This document shows, piece by piece, positions 33,011 to 42,856 of a stretch of DNA of 50,189 bases. The notes beneath the pieces were generated by a model. It did not search any database. It was not told where the DNA came from and worked only from the letters and a program-made list of their open reading frames with translations. The translations under genes and the position numbers were made by a program. The number at the start of each line of letters is the position of its first letter. Position 1 is the first letter of the stretch. Origin of the DNA: Muribaculaceae bacterium (GTDB taxonomy: Bacteria; Bacteroidota; Bacteroidia; Bacteroidales; Muribaculaceae); contig JAMPAK010000001.1 of the NCBI GenBank assembly GCA_023667285.1, positions 866,401 through 916,589 of the forward strand, written 5' to 3'.

Positions 33011-34396
33011 ATGAATCAGATTACTCTCAACGGCGAGTTCACGCTTTCAGGGAAGGGACTCCACACAGGGCTTCAGATCACAGCCCGGTTCCTGCCCGCA
33101 CCCGCCGGACACGGATATAAGTTCAAGCGTGTCGACCTCGAAGGGGAGCCTGTCATCGACGCCCTGGCCGAGAATGTGACCGATACCAACCGCGGCACAG
33201 TGATAGCCAAGGGGGATGTGCGTGTCTCCACCATAGAGCATGCCATGTCGGCTCTCTACGCATCTGGTGTGGACAATGTCATGATAGAGGTGGATGCACC
33301 TGAGATGCCGATACTCGACGGGAGCTCCCGTCCCTATGTGGAGGCCATCGCCTCCACCGGACTGGCCGAGCAGAAGGCCGATAAGGACTACTACTATGTG
33401 CGCCAGCGCATCGAGGTGAGGGATGAGGCGACAGGCTCGTCAATCATCGTGCTTCCCGACGATGAGTTCAGCGTGGATGTCAAGATTGATTTCAACTCCA
33501 AGGTGCTGAACAATCAGTTTGCCACACTTGACCACATTGAGGACTATGCCTCAGAGATAGCTTCGAGCCGCACATTTGTCTTTGTGCGTGAGATTGAGCC
33601 GCTCGTGACCAACAATCTCATCAAGGGTGGTGACCTCGACAACGCCATTGTAATCTATGACTCTCCCATGGCTCAGGCCGACCTCGACCGTCTGGCCGAC
33701 CTAATGGGTGTGCCCCACAAGGAGGTGAGCGAGTTTGGATATATCAACAATATTCCTCTCACATCCGAGAATGAGCCTGCGCGCCATAAACTCCTTGACC
33801 TCATTGGTGATCTGGCTCTTATAGGTCGTCCTCTCAAGGGGCGTGTAATTGCCACCCGTCCGGGCCACTCCATCAACACACAGCTGGCCAAGAAAATCCG
33901 CAAGGAAATCAAGCATCAGGATGTGCAGGCTCCCGTCTACAATCCAAACCGCGAGCCTCTGATGGACAACAATCGCATCCGCGAACTCCTCCCTCACCGG
34001 TATCCCTTCCTGCTCGTCGACAAGATCATCGAGAAGGGCAACAACTATATCGTGGGCGTAAAGAACATCACCGCCAACGAGCCATTCTTCCAAGGCCATT
34101 TTCCTCAGGAGCCGGTGCTTCCCGGAGTACTCCAGATAGAGGCCATGGCTCAGACCGGTGGTCTGCTTGTGCTCAGCACTGTGGATAACCCCGAACTCTA
34201 TTCCACATATTTCATGAAGATAGACAATGTGAAGTTCAGGCAGAAGGTAGTGCCGGGCGACACGCTGCTATTCCATGTGTCGTTCATGACCGAACTGCGC
34301 CGCGGATGTGCGGTGATGAAGGGATATGCCTTCGTCGGAGATAAGATTGTGACAGAGTGTGAGTTCATGGCACAAATCATCAAGAACAAGCAGTAA
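33011..34396 (+). CDS. lpxC-fabZ: Bifunctional UDP-acyl-GlcNAc deacetylase / hydroxyacyl-ACP dehydratase
   Basis: A 461-residue fusion typical of Bacteroidetes. Residues 1 to about 305 are LpxC, the zinc-dependent deacetylase committing lipid A synthesis: GKGLHTGL, TIEHAMSALYASG (zinc His), MPILDGSS and GHSINTQLAKKI. Residues about 318-461 are FabZ, the dehydratase of fatty-acid elongation: LPHRYPFLLVDKI, FFQGHFPQEPVLPG with the active-site His, and IEAMAQ. Fusing them couples consumption and production of 3-hydroxyacyl-ACP. An in-frame Met at 32987 is an alternative start. Its TAA overlaps the lpxA ATG by one base. Confidence 0.95.
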   Translation: MNQITLNGEFTLSGKGLHTGLQITARFLPAPAGHGYKFKRVDLEGEPVIDALAENVTDTNRGTVIAKGDVRVSTIEHAMSALYASGVDNVMIEVDAPEMPILDGSSRPYVEAIASTGLAEQKADKDYYYVRQRIEVRDEATGSSIIVLPDDEFSVDVKIDFNSKVLNNQFATLDHIEDYASEIASSRTFVFVREIEPLVTNNLIKGGDLDNAIVIYDSPMAQADLDRLADLMGVPHKEVSEFGYINNIPLTSENEPARHKLLDLIGDLALIGRPLKGRVIATRPGHSINTQLAKKIRKEIKHQDVQAPVYNPNREPLMDNNRIRELLPHRYPFLLVDKIIEKGNNYIVGVKNITANEPFFQGHFPQEPVLPGVLQIEAMAQTGGLLVLSTVDNPELYSTYFMKIDNVKFRQKVVPGDTLLFHVSFMTELRRGCAVMKGYAFVGDKIVTECEFMAQIIKNKQ

Positions 34397-35172
34397 TGAA
34401 ACAGCCCTTAGCATATGTACATCCGGATGCAAAGATACATCCGAGTGTCGTGATAGATCCGTTTGTGACCATTGACCGCAATGTCGAGATTGGTGAGGGG
34501 ACACGCATAGGCTCTAACGTCACCATCATGGAGGGCGCGAGGATAGGCAAGAATGTCACCATCTATCCCGGAGCCGTAATATCAGGCCCGCCTCAGGACC
34601 TCAAGTTCCGTGGCGAGGAGACCGTAGCCATCATAGGAGACGGGACTACAATCCGCGAATGTGTCACAATCCACCGTGGGACGGCCTCTAAGGGCAAGAC
34701 CGTTGTGGGCTCACACTGTCTCATCATGGCCTATTGCCACGTGGCCCACGATTGTGTGGTGGGCAATAATGTTATCATGAGCAATGCTGTCCAGATGGCC
34801 GGAGAGGTCGTAGTCGACGACTTTGCTGTGCTCGGTGGAGGCGCTCTGATACACCAGTTCTGCCATATCGGCTCACACGTGATGCTTCAAGGGGGCGCGC
34901 TCGTCAACAAGGATATTCCTCCATTTGTCAAGGCAGCGCGCGAGCCTATCGCCTATGCCGGAGTCAACTCCATCGGACTGCGTCGCCGCGGCTACTCCAA
35001 CGAGACCATCCGCGACATCCAGGAAATCTACCGCTATCTCTATCTCTCGGGACTCAACAACTCAGACGCCATCAGCCGCATCGAGGCTGAGCTCCCCGCA
35101 TCGAAGGAGAGGGATGAGATAATTCTCTTTGTGCGCAATTCAGGCCGCGGCATCATCCGCGGTTATGTCTAA
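34396..35172 (+). CDS. lpxA: UDP-N-acetylglucosamine O-acyltransferase
   Basis: A 258-residue hexapeptide-repeat enzyme catalysing the first lipid A step. It has beta-helix repeats over about 1-190 (IGEGTRIGSNVTI, IGDGTTIRECVTIHRG), the catalytic His in MAYCHVAHDC, and a C-terminal helical domain. The ATG overlaps the preceding TAA (TAATG), indicating translational coupling. Confidence 0.96.
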   Translation: MKQPLAYVHPDAKIHPSVVIDPFVTIDRNVEIGEGTRIGSNVTIMEGARIGKNVTIYPGAVISGPPQDLKFRGEETVAIIGDGTTIRECVTIHRGTASKGKTVVGSHCLIMAYCHVAHDCVVGNNVIMSNAVQMAGEVVVDDFAVLGGGALIHQFCHIGSHVMLQGGALVNKDIPPFVKAAREPIAYAGVNSIGLRRRGYSNETIRDIQEIYRYLYLSGLNNSDAISRIEAELPASKERDEIILFVRNSGRGIIRGYV

Positions 35173-36166
35173 ACCCATAGCAGTGGGACGGTCATCCGTC
35201 ATATTGCTGACCATTGTGGGCATCGCCTGTCCGGTTCTGACCGGAGGGGCGGTGTCCTCTGATTTCAATCCTGCGGGGAAGAGCGGGCAGGGGCTTGCAG
35301 ATTTCATCCGCCGAGGCTGCTCGCCTGTGCGTCTGTGCCCATACAGAGAACTGAGTCTCACGGTCTTTGACCCTTTCAGAGGGATAGAGGTCGAGGTGAG
35401 GGAGGGTGTGCTGCCGGCGGGCTACTCGCACGGTGAGGCTGTCCCGGACTCATGGTGGATAACTGAAGAGTATGGCGACACGCTCAGGCGTGACCTTGTC
35501 AACTGGCTCCCTCTGAATGAGGATGTGGTGCGCTATAGGCGTGACCTCCCTCCGGGGCGGATCATAGACACCCCGACATTCTCAGGGGCGCTGTGGAAGG
35601 CAGGCATGACGACAGTAGACGGGATTGAGACGGAACTCTATTCGCCACCTGAGTCATGGCGTGGACCCTTGGCAAGAATCTATTTCTATATGGCTGTGCG
35701 ATATCCATCAGCACGGCGTGCGCCTGTGGCCTATATGATGATGACCGGGCGACATTATCCCGGACTGACCGGCTATGCGGTGGATCTTCTCATGGAATGG
35801 CACAGGGACAATCCTCCGACAGAGGCTGAGAAGCTGGCCAACGACTTGTGTGAACGGCTCCAGGGGAACCGAAATCCCTTTGTGGATCGTCCGGGGCTTG
35901 CTGAGTATCTGTGGGGTGAACATAAGGATGAGGCATATGCCGATGAGGGGGAGACGGTGCCTCTCCACTCCACTTACAGGCTTGATGATGAGTGGGTTTA
36001 TCTAATCTCGCCGCATGTTCCGGAAGGTGTCCGTTGGAGCATCGACGGGAAGGATTATGGCACAGCTGCTAAGGTGAGCACACGTCAGCTCGGAGTGGGC
36101 AGCCATAAACTGAAGTTTACATCGGGGAGTGCCATAGGCCATGTTTTGATAAAAGTAATACATTGA
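35165..36166 (+). CDS. Secreted endonuclease I-like protein, active site degenerate
   Basis: A 333-residue exported protein with a signal-like N terminus (about 1-30). Several parts match Bacteroidetes endonuclease I (EndA) proteins: ARIYFYMAVRYPS, a DLLMEWHRDNPPT segment, and QGNRNPFVDRPGLAEYLWG. The usual catalytic stretch (REHxxPxSW, then DLxHLxPxD and NxRRSNYPFG) is replaced by HGEAVPDSWW, DLVNWLPLN and RYRRDLPPG, so the catalytic His and neighbouring ligands appear lost. A C-terminal Ig-like or sorting-like piece follows (about 280-333). I chose the ATG at 35165, overlapping the lpxA stop by eight bases. It is probably non-catalytic; role unknown. Confidence 0.68.
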   Translation: MSKPIAVGRSSVILLTIVGIACPVLTGGAVSSDFNPAGKSGQGLADFIRRGCSPVRLCPYRELSLTVFDPFRGIEVEVREGVLPAGYSHGEAVPDSWWITEEYGDTLRRDLVNWLPLNEDVVRYRRDLPPGRIIDTPTFSGALWKAGMTTVDGIETELYSPPESWRGPLARIYFYMAVRYPSARRAPVAYMMMTGRHYPGLTGYAVDLLMEWHRDNPPTEAEKLANDLCERLQGNRNPFVDRPGLAEYLWGEHKDEAYADEGETVPLHSTYRLDDEWVYLISPHVPEGVRWSIDGKDYGTAAKVSTRQLGVGSHKLKFTSGSAIGHVLIKVIH

Positions 36167-36203
36167 GAACCACACGAAAAAAATTTAACATCTTACCATA
36201 GTT

Positions 36204-36665
36204 ATGAGAGTACTTCTGCCAATCGTGTCAGTGTTGCTGTTGATGTGTGGCTGTGGAGACGGGACGCCGCGAGGTGCCCGGACTGACAGGCCACAGACAG
36301 GTGACGAAAGTGGACGTCCCGGAATAGACGGGAGCGACAATCTGGATAAGGAACTTGATGATGAGGTGTGGCGCATCACCGGTAACTCTGTGTCGCTGCG
36401 CTATGACAGTGGAGGTGTGCTTTTCACTTCGACAGGTGTGTTAGTGAGGATAGTTGATCTGGACGGAGCTGACGTCGTGGATGCGACAATACCGGCAGTG
36501 GGGCGTGATTCTCTCAGTCCGGGGGCATCCATCACCATGAACGGAGGACGCTTGAATCTCCGCCACGTCAAGATGATGAAAGAGAGCGGGGTGAGTGTGT
36601 GGTATGAGATTCTGGCCGCTGACTCTTCAAGACATGTGCTAGTGGTTCCTAAAGCAGGGGATTGA
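36204..36665 (+). CDS. Small lipoprotein of unknown function
   Basis: A 153-residue protein with a lipoprotein signal (MRVLLPIVSVLLLMCGCGDG; the Cys at 15 or 17 is the likely lipidation site). A Gly/Asp-rich spacer (about 20-50) and one small beta-rich domain (about 55-150) follow. No family recognised. It follows the endonuclease-like gene by 37 bases and converges on the GT2 gene, overlapping it by 17 bases at the 3' ends. Confidence 0.65.
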   Translation: MRVLLPIVSVLLLMCGCGDGTPRGARTDRPQTGDESGRPGIDGSDNLDKELDDEVWRITGNSVSLRYDSGGVLFTSTGVLVRIVDLDGADVVDATIPAVGRDSLSPGASITMNGGRLNLRHVKMMKESGVSVWYEILAADSSRHVLVVPKAGD

Positions 36666-37548
36666 GCAGGTAACTGGCAATAACAGCGATTTTGTTTTTA
36701 AGACGCATACGAGGATTTGAGAGAAGTTTTCCACGCAGACGTCTGATTTCATTTCGGCAGAGGTCGTTGGCCTCCTCGTAGCCCGGTCGGCGGTGTGTCA
36801 AAAGATACATGTTGAAGCATGCGCTCAAGCGGCGTGAGCGGGCGGCCGCGAGGAGGCTGGGGTTTGATGAGGACATCTTCTCGATTTTCTCTGTGACGGT
36901 GAGGACGTCAAGACGCGATGGCGTGAACTTGTGGAGGAAACTCTCCGGGTTTGGCCTGTACCAATAGATGGTGTCATGGAGAGAGCAGACCTTGACCCCG
37001 GGCAATAGATAGAGCCTGGCGGTGACATCAAGATCCTCATAGTAGAGGCCATCTGTGAACATGGTCTGTCTCATGAGATCAGTCCTGATGAGTTTTGCCC
37101 AGGCAGAGTTGTGCCAGTGAGGGTGCTGATAGAGGGTATTGATGAGTGCCTCGCGCCCGTCGAGGGTGACGCTCTTGCCGGTCAGCGAGACTTTGAAGCG
37201 GTTTTCGGTGAAACCAGCAGTGACGATGTCGGCATCAGACCGTAGTGCGGCCTTGAGCATGAAGGCTAAGCCGCCGGGCATGAGGGCATCGTCGGCATCG
37301 ACAAAGGTTATCCATTCACCGTGAGCCTTGCGTATGCCATGATTTCGTGCTGATGCCTGGCCATGATTAGAAGTGTTGAAGAGTCTGACACCCGGATAAG
37401 AGGCTGCAATTTGGGGCGTGCTGTCAGTCGAACCATCGTTGACGACAATTGTCTCAATCTCCCCACATCCCTTCTGGGAGATGATGCTTTCGAGACATTC
37501 GCCTAGCCACTTCTCAGCGTTATATGCCGGGACGATTACCGAGATCAT
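36649..37548 (-). CDS. Glycosyltransferase family 2
   Basis: A 299-residue inverting GT-A enzyme. ISVIVPAYNAEKWLGECL is at the N terminus, VVNDGSTDST binds the nucleotide and FVDADD is the DxD metal site near residue 88. The C-terminal part is helical and basic, without clear membrane spans. Acceptor and sugar unknown; probably cell-surface glycan. Last gene of the greA-HIT-menA-DUF4923-GT2 unit, five bases after DUF4923. Confidence 0.88.
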   Translation of the reverse strand: MISVIVPAYNAEKWLGECLESIISQKGCGEIETIVVNDGSTDSTPQIAASYPGVRLFNTSNHGQASARNHGIRKAHGEWITFVDADDALMPGGLAFMLKAALRSDADIVTAGFTENRFKVSLTGKSVTLDGREALINTLYQHPHWHNSAWAKLIRTDLMRQTMFTDGLYYEDLDVTARLYLLPGVKVCSLHDTIYWYRPNPESFLHKFTPSRLDVLTVTEKIEKMSSSNPSLLAAARSRRLSACFNMYLLTHRRPGYEEANDLCRNEIRRLRGKLLSNPRMRLKNKIAVIASYLLNPLL

Positions 37549-37553
37549 TCAGC

Positions 37554-38255
37554 CTACTTTTCAGATGTTGATTTCTTTAGGTCAAACCCGGCCGTGATGC
37601 CGTCATACTGCTCGAGGATGGCAGATGCGCCCTTGATGGTGCTGTTGTTTGTCAGTGTGCCGACTTTCTCGATGATGGTCATGAGTTTGCTGACATCGAA
37701 GGTCAACTCGAGGTTGTCCTTGCTAGAGAGTTTGGCATAGGCAATCATTGTGCCGACGTTAATCTTGCCGAGGGCCTTGAAGTTGAAGGTGAGGTTGTCA
37801 CCTCCCTTCTCAGGAAACTCTGCTGTCCCGCTGATGGTGACAAGACGTGCTTTCATCGTGAAGGTTGAGTCGGCGCCAAAGGTCATCACAAGGTTTGTCA
37901 GGCCGGCTGCCTTGTAGTAGGGGAGGAGTTTGTCCTCGACTGTCTTGGCTGCGGCTGCACCTCCGGCCTTGAGGAGAAGATTATCGCTCTTGAAACTGAC
38001 GGCGGGGGCGGCATATTTCCATGTCCCCTCAAGGGCATCGGCTGTCAGTGGTGTATTGCCAAGGCCGAGAGCACCTGCCACGCCGCCAAGAATGTCGCCC
38101 AGGCCGCTCCCTTTGGTGTCGGATGTGGAATCAGTTTTTTCAGATGAGCCTCCGCCGAGGATGGCACCGAGGACATCGCGCGCGCTTTGTGCGTCTGCAA
38201 GGGGGGCTGAGACTAAACTGAACAGAACAATGATGAGTGTGATGATGTTTTTCAT
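37554..38255 (-). CDS. DUF4923 family exported protein
   Basis: A 233-residue protein with a signal peptide (MKNIITLIIVLFSLVSAPLADA). A Gly/Ser/Thr-rich linker (about 25-60) leads to one domain with LEGTWKYAAPAVSFKSDN near the start, as in Bacteroidetes DUF4923 proteins, a lipocalin-like set of strands. I chose the ATG at 38255, whose ATGA overlaps the menA stop. The frame stays open upstream, but that part lies inside menA. Function unknown. Confidence 0.8.
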   Translation of the reverse strand: MKNIITLIIVLFSLVSAPLADAQSARDVLGAILGGGSSEKTDSTSDTKGSGLGDILGGVAGALGLGNTPLTADALEGTWKYAAPAVSFKSDNLLLKAGGAAAAKTVEDKLLPYYKAAGLTNLVMTFGADSTFTMKARLVTISGTAEFPEKGGDNLTFNFKALGKINVGTMIAYAKLSSKDNLELTFDVSKLMTIIEKVGTLTNNSTIKGASAILEQYDGITAGFDLKKSTSEK

Positions 38256-39148
38256 TTTCCAATAAGGGCAAAAATCAGGAATGTTATAGAGAAAAGCAGC
38301 ATTAGCATGGCCGTCATGCCGAGCAGCGGATTGAGTTGGCGTCCATGGCGCGTCACTAGCATGCGGTAGAGGCACATGTGAAGCACAAGATAGACACATG
38401 GGGCTATCCATCCCCATTTGACGGCCGATATCCAGGCCGGGATGGTGAGAATTACTGCAAGAAATCCATTGGTGACGTAGAGACTCGCGGTGGCCGGAAG
38501 CCCTATCCTGACGGTGAGGGTACGTTTTCCGACTGTCATGTCGTCCTCGCGGTCGCGATAGTTGTTGACAAGGAGTACATTAGCTCCCATCAACCCGATG
38601 GCCACTGAGACGGCGAGTATATACCACGACCATGTGCCGCCTGAGAGAAGATATGTGAGTGAGACGGGTGCTATACCGAAAAAGCATACCACAGCAACCT
38701 CCCCGAGGCCATGACGGCTGAGAGGCCATGGGCCTGTGCTGTAAGCCATGGCTCCGAGGGCAATGGCCACGCCGGCGCCAAACATCCACGGGGAGCCGTA
38801 GAGCCACACGGTGAGACATCCAACCAGACAGGCCAAGCCGAGGGTAAGGAATGTGGCTCTCTTCATGGCCGGGGGTGTGATATCTCCCTCGGTGACACCT
38901 CTGCGTGGACCATCACGCCCCGCTTTGTCGAGACCGTCGCGGAAGTCGTAATACTCGTTTGCGAAGTTTGAGGCCACCTGGGCCAGGACAGCGAAGGCCA
39001 GACACAACAGAAGTGCGCCCACAGAGACTGACTCTGTGCACACGCTCAGTCCGGCCGCGAAGACAACTCCTGCCACTGAGACAGGGAGGGTGCGGAGGCG
39101 CATTGCCTCAATCCAGCTCCTGATGGCAGAGGGGTGTCCGGCTGTCAT
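38252..39148 (-). CDS. menA: 1,4-dihydroxy-2-naphthoate polyprenyltransferase
   Basis: A 298-residue UbiA-family membrane enzyme that prenylates DHNA in menaquinone synthesis. It has about eight to nine membrane helices. The prenyl-diphosphate/Mg motif is N64-x3-D68-x3-G72 (NEYYDFRDG). A second Asp motif is NNYRDREDD. The ATG at 39148 lies two bases after the HIT stop; a GTG at 39154 overlapping that stop is the alternative. Confidence 0.92.
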   Translation of the reverse strand: MTAGHPSAIRSWIEAMRLRTLPVSVAGVVFAAGLSVCTESVSVGALLLCLAFAVLAQVASNFANEYYDFRDGLDKAGRDGPRRGVTEGDITPPAMKRATFLTLGLACLVGCLTVWLYGSPWMFGAGVAIALGAMAYSTGPWPLSRHGLGEVAVVCFFGIAPVSLTYLLSGGTWSWYILAVSVAIGLMGANVLLVNNYRDREDDMTVGKRTLTVRIGLPATASLYVTNGFLAVILTIPAWISAVKWGWIAPCVYLVLHMCLYRMLVTRHGRQLNPLLGMTAMLMLLFSITFLIFALIGK

Positions 39149-39150
39149 TG

Positions 39151-39543
39151 TCACTCGAAGTTTGCGGCTATAGCGTCGGCAATGACCTGCATCTGCTCTG
39201 CCGGGAGTGACTGTTTCTTGGTGAAGTCCATGTCTGCCTCAGAGTTGATTGGGAGCAGATGGATGTGGGTGTGAGGAACCTCGAGACCCACTACTGCAAC
39301 ACCGATGCGCTCACAGGGGACGGCTTTCTCCAGGGCCTTGGCCACACGGCGGGCAAACGCCATGAGCGACAGATATTCCTGCTCAGAGAGGTTGAAGAGA
39401 TAACTCTCCTCCTTGCGTGGAATCACAAGCACATGGCCGGGAGCCACGGGGTTGATGTCGAGGAATGCATAGTGGTCCTTGTCCTCGGCAACTTTATAGG
39501 AGGGAATCTCTCCGGCGGCTATCTTGCTGAATATTGTAGACAT
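39151..39543 (-). CDS. HIT family protein
   Basis: A 130-residue histidine-triad nucleotide hydrolase. The triad motif is H91-T-H93-I-H95-LL. GHVLVIPRKE is the upstream family motif. Likely an HINT-type purine phosphoramidase. It starts two bases after greA. Confidence 0.93.
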   Translation of the reverse strand: MSTIFSKIAAGEIPSYKVAEDKDHYAFLDINPVAPGHVLVIPRKEESYLFNLSEQEYLSLMAFARRVAKALEKAVPCERIGVAVVGLEVPHTHIHLLPINSEADMDFTKKQSLPAEQMQVIADAIAANFE

Positions 39544-39545
39544 GA

Positions 39546-40016
39546 TCAGAAGTTGATTTCGACGATTTCAAATTTCATCAGTCCGGCGGGGACGCGAATC
39601 TCAACAATCTCATGGAGTTTGTGGCCAAGGAGTCCCTGGGCGATAGGTGTTGAGGAGCCAATTTTCTTGGCCTTGAGGTCTGCCTCAGAGTCGGCCACGA
39701 TGGTGTATTCCATCACCATGCCGTTGGCGGTGTTCTTGATTTTTACACGATTGAGAATCTGAACCTCCTCGTTGTTGAGGTTGCTCTCGTCGATGATGCG
39801 GCTTTGTGCCACGAGGTCCTTGAGTTTCGCAATCTTCATCTCGAGCATTCCCTGTGCTTCCTTGGCGGCGTCATACTCGGAATTCTCAGAGAGGTCGCCT
39901 TTGTCACGGGCCTCGGCGATGGCGGCTGATATGCGGGGACGTTCCACTGACTCGAGGAACGCGATTTCTTCCATTTTTTTCTTATAACCTTCCTTGGTCA
40001 TATAAGTAATAGCCAT
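39546..40016 (-). CDS. greA: Transcription elongation factor GreA
   Basis: A 156-residue factor that rescues backtracked RNA polymerase by stimulating transcript cleavage. It has an N-terminal antiparallel coiled coil (about 1-75) with the acidic tip in ARDKGDLSENSEYDAAKE, then a C-terminal FKBP-like domain with SSTPIAQGLLGHK. First gene of a five-gene operon with overlaps or gaps of five bases or less. Confidence 0.96.
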   Translation of the reverse strand: MAITYMTKEGYKKKMEEIAFLESVERPRISAAIAEARDKGDLSENSEYDAAKEAQGMLEMKIAKLKDLVAQSRIIDESNLNNEEVQILNRVKIKNTANGMVMEYTIVADSEADLKAKKIGSSTPIAQGLLGHKLHEIVEIRVPAGLMKFEIVEINF

Positions 40017-40137
40017 GGCTGCAGAAGTTTTGTTTGGGTGGTTGTTGGTTTTAGTTGATACAGATTAAAAAAGATAGAATCCCGAGGCTGAGGCTACGAG
40101 ACTCCTAAAGAAATTGTCTATGTTTTGTTTCTCACTG

Positions 40138-40145
40138 CAAAGATA
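40138..40145 (-). promoter_or_regulatory. -7 box of the greA operon
   Basis: On the minus strand TATCTTTG, about 120 bases before the greA ATG. The -33 region (TTTC) is a near match. Confidence 0.55.
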
Positions 40146-40192
40146 ATCAATTAATTCCACTCAATGAAAGGTTTTAACAATCTTTAGTGATG

Positions 40193-40234
40193 GAAAAGAC
40201 CCCCGTGCCTCTCCGAAGAAGGGCGCGGGGGTCT
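40193..40234 (-). terminator. Terminator of the glycogen genes
   Basis: On the minus strand AGACCCCCGCGCC...GGCACGGGGGTCT is followed by TTTT, 24 bases after the phosphorylase stop. The hairpin is nearly symmetric and could also act rightward. Confidence 0.85.
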
Positions 40235-40257
40235 GAAGTTGTTTCGGTGTGTGGAGA

Positions 40258-42819
40258 TTAGATCCAGCGCACGTATGCGAAGTCCTGACGGTGTGGCAGG
40301 AGATCATTCTTGGGATAGAGGCGGTAGCCATAGCGGAACACACCCGGATCGCGGAGTTTATCCTTGACCTCGAAGGTGACGATGTTGCCGTCGCGGGCCA
40401 CTTCTTTGAACTGGAGTTTAGACCAGAGCTTTGGCTCGTTGTCCTGAATCTTGTCAATGACAAGTTCGAGGCCAAGGTCGTCAGCAAGGCCGTTTGTGTC
40501 AATCTTGACCACATTGGTGAAGGGCTGACCTGTGATGCTGTTTTGGTGGATATCCTCCTTGGTGTAGACGTCGAGAACCTTGATGCCATCCCATGCGGCT
40601 GCCACTTTCTGCTTCCATGCGGCGAGCTCGCGAGCCACCTTGAAATCGTCGGCGGTGAGGAGGGTGAAGCGCTTGGCCTCGGGCTCGTAGAAGCGTGACA
40701 CATAGTCCTCAATCATGCGCTGCATGGTGTACTGGGGAGCGATGTGGCCGATGGAACGCTTTATATACTGAATCCATTCGGGTGAATATCCCTTGGAGTT
40801 CTTGGCGAAGTAGAGGGGGATGATCTCGTTCTCGAGCATCGAGTAGATGGTGGCGGCGTCAAGTGCATCCTGCTGACCCTGGTCAGTGTATGTGCGCTTG
40901 TCGGTGAGGGCCCATCCTGCCTTCTCGTCGAGGCGATAGCCCTCATACCACCAGCCGTCGAGCACTGAGAAGTTGAGCACACCATTCATCTCGGCCTTTT
41001 CGCCGGATGTTCCAGATGCCTCAAGGGGACGTGTGGGGGTGTTGAGCCAGATGTCGACACCTGTGACGAGGCGCTTGGCCACAATCATGTTGTAGTCCTC
41101 GAGGAAGATGATCTTGCCCTGGAACTGAGGCATCCTGGAGATCTCCATGATGCGCTTGATGAGACCCTGTCCGGCGCCGTCGGCGGGGTGAGCCTTGCCT
41201 GAGAAGATGAACTGTACGGGGAACTGCTCGTTGTTGACGATGCGGGCCAGACGGTCGAGATCAGTGAAGAGAAGGTGAGCGCGCTTGTATGTGGCGAAGC
41301 GGCGGGCGAAGCCGATGATGAGGGCGTTGGGGTTGATCTTCTCGAGAATCTTGATGACTGCCGAGGGATCGCCCTGGTTAGCAAGCCATTTGGCCTTGAA
41401 GTCGCGCTTCACGAAGTTGATGAACTTGTTCTTGAGCTGTGTGCGCATAGCCCAGATTTCCTCGTCCTTCACCTTGAAGATGCCTTCCCACGCCTTGGGG
41501 TCGCTCTGGTGTGAGAACACCTGCTGGCCGAGTTTCTCAGCATAGAAAGCCTTCCACTCAGAAGCAGCCCATGTGGGCATGTGGACGCCGTTTGTGACGT
41601 AGCCTACGTGGCTCTCCTCCCATGTGTAGCCCTTCCAGAGACCGGCAAACATCTTCTTTGACACTTCGCCGTGGAGCCAGCTCACGCCGTTGGCCTCCTG
41701 GCAGGTGTTGAGTGCGAAGACACTCATCGAGAAGCGGTCCTGGCTGTCGGGATTCTCGCGGCCCATGTTCATGAGATCCTGCCATGAGATGCCCAGACGT
41801 GCGGGGAACTCGTTGAGATATTTGTGTGCCAGTCCCTCGTCGAAGTAATCGTGGCCGGCAGGGACGGGAGTGTGGACTGTGTAGAGCGATGATGAGCGGA
41901 CAACCTCGAGGGCGGTGTTGAAGTCGAGGCCCTTCTCCTGGACATAGTCAGTGAGACGCTGGAGGTTGAGGAGCGCAGCGTGGCCCTCGTTTGCGTGATA
42001 GATTGTGTGGTTGATGCCGAGGCGCTTGAGGGCGAGGACACCGCCGATGCCGAGCAGGTACTCCTGCTTGATGCGGTTCTCCCAGTCGCCGCCATATAGT
42101 TTGTGGGTGATGGGGCGGTCGAACTCTGAGTTCATGTCGAAGTCAGTGTCGAGGAGATAGAGTTTCATGCGGCCCACATTCACACGCCATATGTGTGAGT
42201 AGATGATGCGGCCGGGGAACGGTACCTCGAGGATGACGGGGTGGCCGTTCTCGTCGACAACCTGCTCGATGGGGAGCTGGTTGAAGTTCTGAGGCTCATA
42301 GTTGGCTATCTGCTGACCGTCGACGCTGAGTGTCTGGGTGAAGTAGCCATAGCGGTAGAGGAAGCCGATGGCGGTCATGTCGACACGCGAGTCTGATGCT
42401 TCCTTGATATAGTCGCCGGCAAGCACACCGAGGCCGCCGGAGTAGATCTTGAGGCAGTTGCAGAGGCCATACTCCATTGAGAAGTATGACACTGAGGGGA
42501 TGTCCTTTCGCATGGGCTCGGCCATGTATGCCTTGAACATGTCGTAGACACGGTTGATGCGGTCCATCATCTCTTTGTCGGCCATGATTTCGTCAAGACG
42601 CTCAGAGGGGAGCTGCTGGAGGAGCATCACGGGATTCTCGCCGGTGGCGCGCCAGATGTCATGGTCGAGGTCGCGGAAGAGGTTCTTGGCGTCGCTGTTC
42701 CAGACCCACCAGAGATTGCGGGAGAGTTTCTCGAGTGGTTTCAGCGCCTCAGGCAGCTGCGACTTCACAGTGATGTCGCGCCACTGGGGGGCGTTGGTGT
42801 TGCTTACAGGAAGTTTCAT
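40258..42819 (-). CDS. glgP: Alpha-glucan (glycogen) phosphorylase
   Basis: An 853-residue GT35 enzyme releasing glucose 1-phosphate from alpha-1,4-glucans. It is of the short-N-terminus alpha-glucan phosphorylase type: [17 protein letters not shown] near residue 35, FSMEYGL and [36 protein letters not shown] belongs to the phosphate/PLP region, and a C-terminal extension (about 700-853) follows. The PLP lysine is expected near this motif. It starts 37 bases after the glycogen synthase gene, so synthesis and breakdown are co-transcribed. Confidence 0.93.
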   Translation of the reverse strand: MKLPVSNTNAPQWRDITVKSQLPEALKPLEKLSRNLWWVWNSDAKNLFRDLDHDIWRATGENPVMLLQQLPSERLDEIMADKEMMDRINRVYDMFKAYMAEPMRKDIPSVSYFSMEYGLCNCLKIYSGGLGVLAGDYIKEASDSRVDMTAIGFLYRYGYFTQTLSVDGQQIANYEPQNFNQLPIEQVVDENGHPVILEVPFPGRIIYSHIWRVNVGRMKLYLLDTDFDMNSEFDRPITHKLYGGDWENRIKQEYLLGIGGVLALKRLGINHTIYHANEGHAALLNLQRLTDYVQEKGLDFNTALEVVRSSSLYTVHTPVPAGHDYFDEGLAHKYLNEFPARLGISWQDLMNMGRENPDSQDRFSMSVFALNTCQEANGVSWLHGEVSKKMFAGLWKGYTWEESHVGYVTNGVHMPTWAASEWKAFYAEKLGQQVFSHQSDPKAWEGIFKVKDEEIWAMRTQLKNKFINFVKRDFKAKWLANQGDPSAVIKILEKINPNALIIGFARRFATYKRAHLLFTDLDRLARIVNNEQFPVQFIFSGKAHPADGAGQGLIKRIMEISRMPQFQGKIIFLEDYNMIVAKRLVTGVDIWLNTPTRPLEASGTSGEKAEMNGVLNFSVLDGWWYEGYRLDEKAGWALTDKRTYTDQGQQDALDAATIYSMLENEIIPLYFAKNSKGYSPEWIQYIKRSIGHIAPQYTMQRMIEDYVSRFYEPEAKRFTLLTADDFKVARELAAWKQKVAAAWDGIKVLDVYTKEDIHQNSITGQPFTNVVKIDTNGLADDLGLELVIDKIQDNEPKLWSKLQFKEVARDGNIVTFEVKDKLRDPGVFRYGYRLYPKNDLLPHRQDFAYVRWI

Positions 42820-42856
42820 GTAATCTATGATATAATGAGAAATTTTTTATTCTGAA

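Noticed and set aside
38256-38417. N-terminal extension of the DUF4923 protein
   Set aside because: It overlaps menA; the signal peptide begins at 38255.
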